From Hsuehochloa calcarea (lineage: Eukaryota > Streptophyta > Magnoliopsida > Poales > Poaceae), in assembly GCA_036346395.1 (NCBI GenBank), contig CM070599.1, positions 38,431,232 to 38,495,231 on the forward strand: DNA of 64,000 bases, given 5' to 3'. A program made the translations under genes and the position numbers. Position 1 is the first letter of the stretch. Each line of letters starts with the position of its first letter. A model generated the notes under the pieces. The model was not told the DNA's origin. It worked only from the letters and a program-made list of their open reading frames with translations, and did no database searches. Shown here piece by piece: positions 60,158 to 64,000 of the stretch.

Positions 60158-61260
60158 ATGACTGGTTCTGATTCCGGGGAAGATGGGAGCTCTGTCTGCG
60201 CGATGTTTAAAGCAATTCAAGAGCAGATGTCGGGGATTGTCCAACAAAACGCTGAGATGAAATCCAAGATCGCGGATTTAACTCGCCGAGCATTGCCACT
60301 AACGCCAAAATTGCCGCTCGAGTCGGGTGGAGCCTTTTCCTCTCAAATACTGGATCGCTACCACCACCATCGCCGCCCTCCACCACTATCCCGACACGGC
60401 GCTTCACCGATCACAAAGACCGCCGCCGATACATCTACCGCGAGTCATACGCCACCAATGACCACATATCCAAAGCTACGAGCATCAAGAAGAAACTTCC
60501 GCCACAACATACAAACGCCACATTACTCGTTTCCACAACCATCGCTGCCACATCAATTTTCGCTGCCTACTCAAGAACACATGACCACCGGGTATACTCC
60601 TTCCCATTCAAGTGCACCAAGATACCACAAACTCGATTTTCCAACGTTCGACGGTACCAAGATCCGTTGTCTTGGATAAATCGTTGTGAACAGTTTTTTA
60701 GAGGGCAAAGAACGGAGGAGTGCGACAAAGTCTGGTTGGCATCGTATCATCTCACCAATATTGCACAGCAGTGGTACTTTCAGCTCGAACGGGATGAAGG
60801 ACAACCCAATTGGGAACAATTCAAAGAATTTTGCCACATGAGGTTTGGACCGCCGTTAAGGAGCAACCCCCTTGGTGAATTAACACGTCTGCAGCAGACG
60901 GATCGCTTAGTGAGTATCGTGACAAGTTCCTCTCCTTACTCGTCATACGACCGACATTACCAATACAAAGAGTCCAAATCTTCACAGCAGGCCTCACCGA
61001 ACCTCTTCGCACCGACGTCGAACTACAACAACCACAAAATTTACAAATCGCAATGAGTTTAGCTCGTGCTTATGAACGGCGTGCACACACATCTGCAACT
61101 GCTTCAAACCCACAGCCACGTCCTTGGCGGCCACCGCAGGCCGCCCACTCCGCTTCCGGCTTCACAACGCTCCCGTGACACGCAGCCTACAACCCGTCCG
61201 CTCGCGGGTCCCCGCTCAAATAAACCCTTTCGACGACTTACACCGGCTGAATTATGAGCG
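60158..61260 (+). pseudogene. Ty3/gypsy gag remnant
   Basis: The ATG at 60158 (MTGSDSGEDGSS) opens a gag N-terminus with a helical segment (IQEQMSGIVQQNAEMKSKIADL) and a Pro/His/Ser-rich linker. It leads to YHKLDFPTFDGTK, the usual start of the gag core. The frame breaks at about 60665, and the core continues in another frame as WINRCEQFFRGQRTEECDKVWLASYHLTNIAQQWYFQL. Another shift follows near 60900. A region about 61000-61100 matches LQIAMSLARAYERR. No intact zinc knuckle seen. Confidence 0.8.
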
Positions 61261-61299
61261 GCGCCTAAAGGGCTCTCGCTACAATTGCGATGACAAATT

Positions 61300-61900
61300 C
61301 ATCCTGTGACATCGCTATGGCGACCCTTTATCACATATATTGATATGAGTAGCGAAGTGGCGGAAGAGATGACAACATGGGGTTGCATGCCATGGAAGCG
61401 AGGACGCCGATCCGAAATATCCTCGCATGCGGTCACGTGGACGTCTACGGAGGCACAATGCGCCTCCAGTGACCATCGGCAACACTAACCTCATTGCCTT
61501 GGTGGACTCGGTTCCACACACAATTTCTTAAGCGCGAGCGATCCAAGAAACAAAGAAGTGGATCTCGCTCCGCGGCAAGGACTCGGCGTCAAGATCGCCA
61601 ATGGAGAACAGTGTCTCTCGTGCGGAGTATGCCGGCGCTACCTCTACAGATCAACCACAACCGCTTTGAGATTACGGCATATGCAATACCCTTGATGGTT
61701 TTGATGTTGTTCGGGCGCATAATGGCTCAAAACGCTGGGACCTATTCTCGGGATTTCGATAACTTGACAATGACGCCTGGGTGGCGGGACAACGATTCAT
61801 GGCACGGTTTGTCGACGGATCACCCATGCGTGCTCAGTGCACTCGGGACAGAACTCGCCGCAACCTTTACTCGATGAGTTTGCTGATCTCTTCGCAGAAC
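61300..61900 (+). pseudogene. Ty3/gypsy protease region, decayed
   Basis: The sequence around 61470-61535 encodes LIALVDS followed out of frame by STHNFLS, the retropepsin active-site motif (DSG with STHNFL), split by a frame change of one base. Flanking stretches (for example RFEITAYAIPLMVL, 61650-61700) fit the linker toward RT in pieces. Non-functional. Confidence 0.6.
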
Positions 61901-63060
61901 CAGCCGGGCTTCCTCCAGTACGACAGCAGGACCATCTTATCCATCTGCGACCAGATGCGACGCCTGTATCCGTTCGACCATACCGTTATCCCCATCATCA
62001 GAAGGACGAATTGGAGCATCAATGTAAAGACATGCTCCGTCGAGGTATCATCCGCCGCAAAGCACATCCTGTTTTTCATCTCCTGTTTTATTAGTTAAAA
62101 AACAGGATCATACTTGGCGTTTCTGTGTCGATTATCGTGCGCTCAATGCGTTAACCATCAAGGATAAATTCCCAATTCCTGTGGTGGATGAATTATTGGA
62201 TGAACTACAGGGTGCCCGTTTTTTCACCAAGCTCGATCTCCGGTCGGGGTACCACCAAGTGCGCATGCACCCGGATGATATCTTCAAAACGGCATTCCGA
62301 ACACATGAAGGCCTTTTTGAGTTCTTGGTCATGCCCTTTGGGTTGTCTAATGCGCCGACCACCTTTCAAGCGTTAATGCATGACATTCTTCGTCCGTATT
62401 TGCGAAATTTCGTCCTGGTATTTTTCGACGATATCTTGATTTATAGTCCTCATGGTGGAACATTTACAACACATTCGCATGGTTTTATGCTTCTCCACAA
62501 GACGCGTTTTGTTTCTCAAGAAATCAAAGTGTTCTTTTGGGTTAGCTTCGCTTCCTATCCGGGACACATCATTTCGGCGCGGAGTTGCCATGGATCCATC
62601 TAAAGTACAGCAATTTCACTTGGCCTCAACCAAAGACAATCAAAGCTTTACGGGGAATTTTAGGACTCGACGGCTATTATCGCAAATTTATTCGTGATTT
62701 CGGGAAAATCGCAGCACCTCTCACCAATTTGTTAAAGAAAGATGCTTTTGGTTGGTCTCCAAACGCACAAAACGCTTTGCGTAACTTAAACGGCTCTCTT
62801 CTAAGACCGGTCCTTCATATGCTGATTTCACACAACGATTTATCGTTGAGTGTGATGCATCGTGGTCCCAGATTGAAATGTTTCTTCACCAAGGTCTCTC
62901 GCCAATTGCATTTTTAGTAGACCTGTGGTGCTACGCCATTCTAAATTACCAGCTTATGAGCGAATTAATTGGTCTCGTTCAGCGATTCGTCATTGGAGGC
63001 CATATTTGTGGGCGTAATTTTTCTCGCTCGCACGGACCATTATAGTTTAAAATTTCATTG
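61900..63060 (+). pseudogene. Ty3/gypsy reverse transcriptase and RNase H
   Basis: Frames at 61837-62094 and 62093-62603 hold RT: DELEHQCKDMLRRGIIRRK, FCVDYRALNALTIKDKFPIP, ARFFTKLDLRSGYHQVRMHP, FEFLVMPFGLSNAPTTFQALMHD and the catalytic VFFDDILIYSP (Asp pair at about 62424-62430). A frame change separates the first two blocks (about 62090) and another follows the active site. The thumb and RNase H connection (ILGLDGYYRKFIRDFGKIAAPLTNLLKKDAFGW) is at 62625-62765. RNase H proper (62790-63060) is badly decayed. Confidence 0.85.
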
Positions 63061-63299
63061 GATCGTCTTTCAACAATTCCCAAAGATCATTGGGTGAGTA
63101 AACTATTTGGGTATGATTTTACAATGGAATTTCGGCCAGCCGCCTCAATCTGATACGATGCTTTATCACGCCGTGATTGTCCTCCGACAAGTTTAATGGC
63201 AATCTCATCTCCGCCATATCTACTTTTACTAATTGAGAAATGAATTCACATCAAATTCGAGATGCAAGAAATCGGCTTTCGCTTTAGTTCAGGCACTGG

Positions 63300-64000
63300 A
63301 GCACCATGGTCCCTTCAAGATGGTATGATCACATACAAAGGCAAGGTCTATCTTCCGCCGCCCTCTACCTCATTACCAATGATTCTCACTTCGGCTCATG
63401 CAAAGACATGAGGGCATCCGAAAACGTTGTGTCGTTTGCGCCAGATTTTCATCTTCCGTGCAAAACGAATTGTTCAAGATTTTGTGAAGGCTTGTATTGT
63501 GTGCAACAAGCAACAAAATCAACACCGCAACCCGCGGACTACTTCAACCCTTGGACGCTCCTTACCAACCATGGTCCGATATTGCAATGGATTTTATAGA
63601 GGGCCTTCCCGTGTTCATGGAAAATCGCTTATTCTATCCGTCATTGACCGCTTTTCTAAATACGCCATTTTATTCCATCGCTCATCCCTACTCGCTACCA
63701 CCGCTGTTCGAGTTTTTTTCAAGAGATAGTACGTCTTCATGGGATACCTACATCCATTGTCAGTGACCGGGATCCAGTATTCACAAGCAATTTTTGGCAA
63801 GATTTGTTTCGATTGGCTGGGATTCACACATATCTCAGTTCTGCTTATCATCCACAGTCTGATGGTCAAACTGAGGCTGTCAATAAGGTGATTGCAATGT
63901 ATTTACGTTGCTTAACGGGTGATCGACCTCGTCAATGGTTGGAGTGGTTACCGTGGGCAGAGTATTCCTATAACACTTCCTATCACTCAGCTCTTAGGGA
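63300..64000 (+). pseudogene. Ty3/gypsy integrase, cut by the window end
   Basis: Bases 63400-63540 carry the zinc-binding region in pieces (FVKACIVCNKQQNQHRN). The core follows: SDIAMDFIEGLPV with the first Asp (63577-63616), SVIDRFSKYAILF in another frame, then from about 63755 IVSDRDPVFTSNFWQDLF with the second Asp, SSAYHPQSDGQTEAVNKVIAMYLRCL with the Glu, and WLEWLPWAEYSYNTSYHSAL to the window edge. Frame changes at about 63620 and 63735. The 3' LTR must lie to the right. Confidence 0.82.

Overview
This window looks like nuclear DNA from a grass (Poaceae), most likely Oryza or a close relative. The basis is intron-containing plant genes, two of which read as close matches to monocot families, and layers of nested LTR retrotransposons of the Ty3/gypsy and Ty1/copia types common in grasses. 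The species is an inference; no species-diagnostic sequence was compared.

Layout. 0-7.5 kb: the degenerate 3' half of a Ty3/gypsy element (RT end, RNase H, integrase), an antisense ORF module of the 'putative gypsy type transposon' family, one LTR, and then the start of another internal region. 7.5-12.5 kb: a non-coding LTR retroelement on the minus strand (one LTR, PBS and internal DNA). 12.5-16 kb: another LTR fragment, a CACTA transposon end and a copia-type solo LTR. 16-24.5 kb: a minus-strand gypsy element (gag, RT, RNase H, start of IN) interrupted by a second copia-type solo LTR and flanked by duplicated DNA. 24.5-29.4 kb: mostly unassigned DNA, with a copia fragment that carries a nested gypsy solo LTR. 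30.0-32.0 kb: an intact nine-exon Nudix hydrolase gene. 32.3-35.3 kb: a truncated copia element. 35.9-38.9 kb: an intact four-exon PPPDE/DeSI-like gene with a TRIM-like element in intron 1. 39.8-41.8 kb: a solo LTR with a perfect target-site duplication. 42-49.6 kb: a Mutator-like (MULE) region with a FAR1-type transposase fragment and a convergent Ulp1-type protease gene, bracketed by two copies of an exon-like fragment. 50.2-59.7 kb: a UTP10/HEATR1-like gene (U3 snoRNP, ribosome biogenesis) with a telo-box promoter but several frame breaks, a tandemly duplicated exon, a missing middle section, a TIR transposon and a LINE fragment. 59.8-64 kb: a plus-strand Ty3/gypsy element inserted in that gene and running off the window.

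Only the Nudix and DeSI-like genes look functional, and they share no obvious pathway. The rest is a record of transposition, solo-LTR formation, tandem duplication and gene decay. Exon boundaries were set by eye from GT-AG sites, reading frame and remembered family sequence; no alignment was run.
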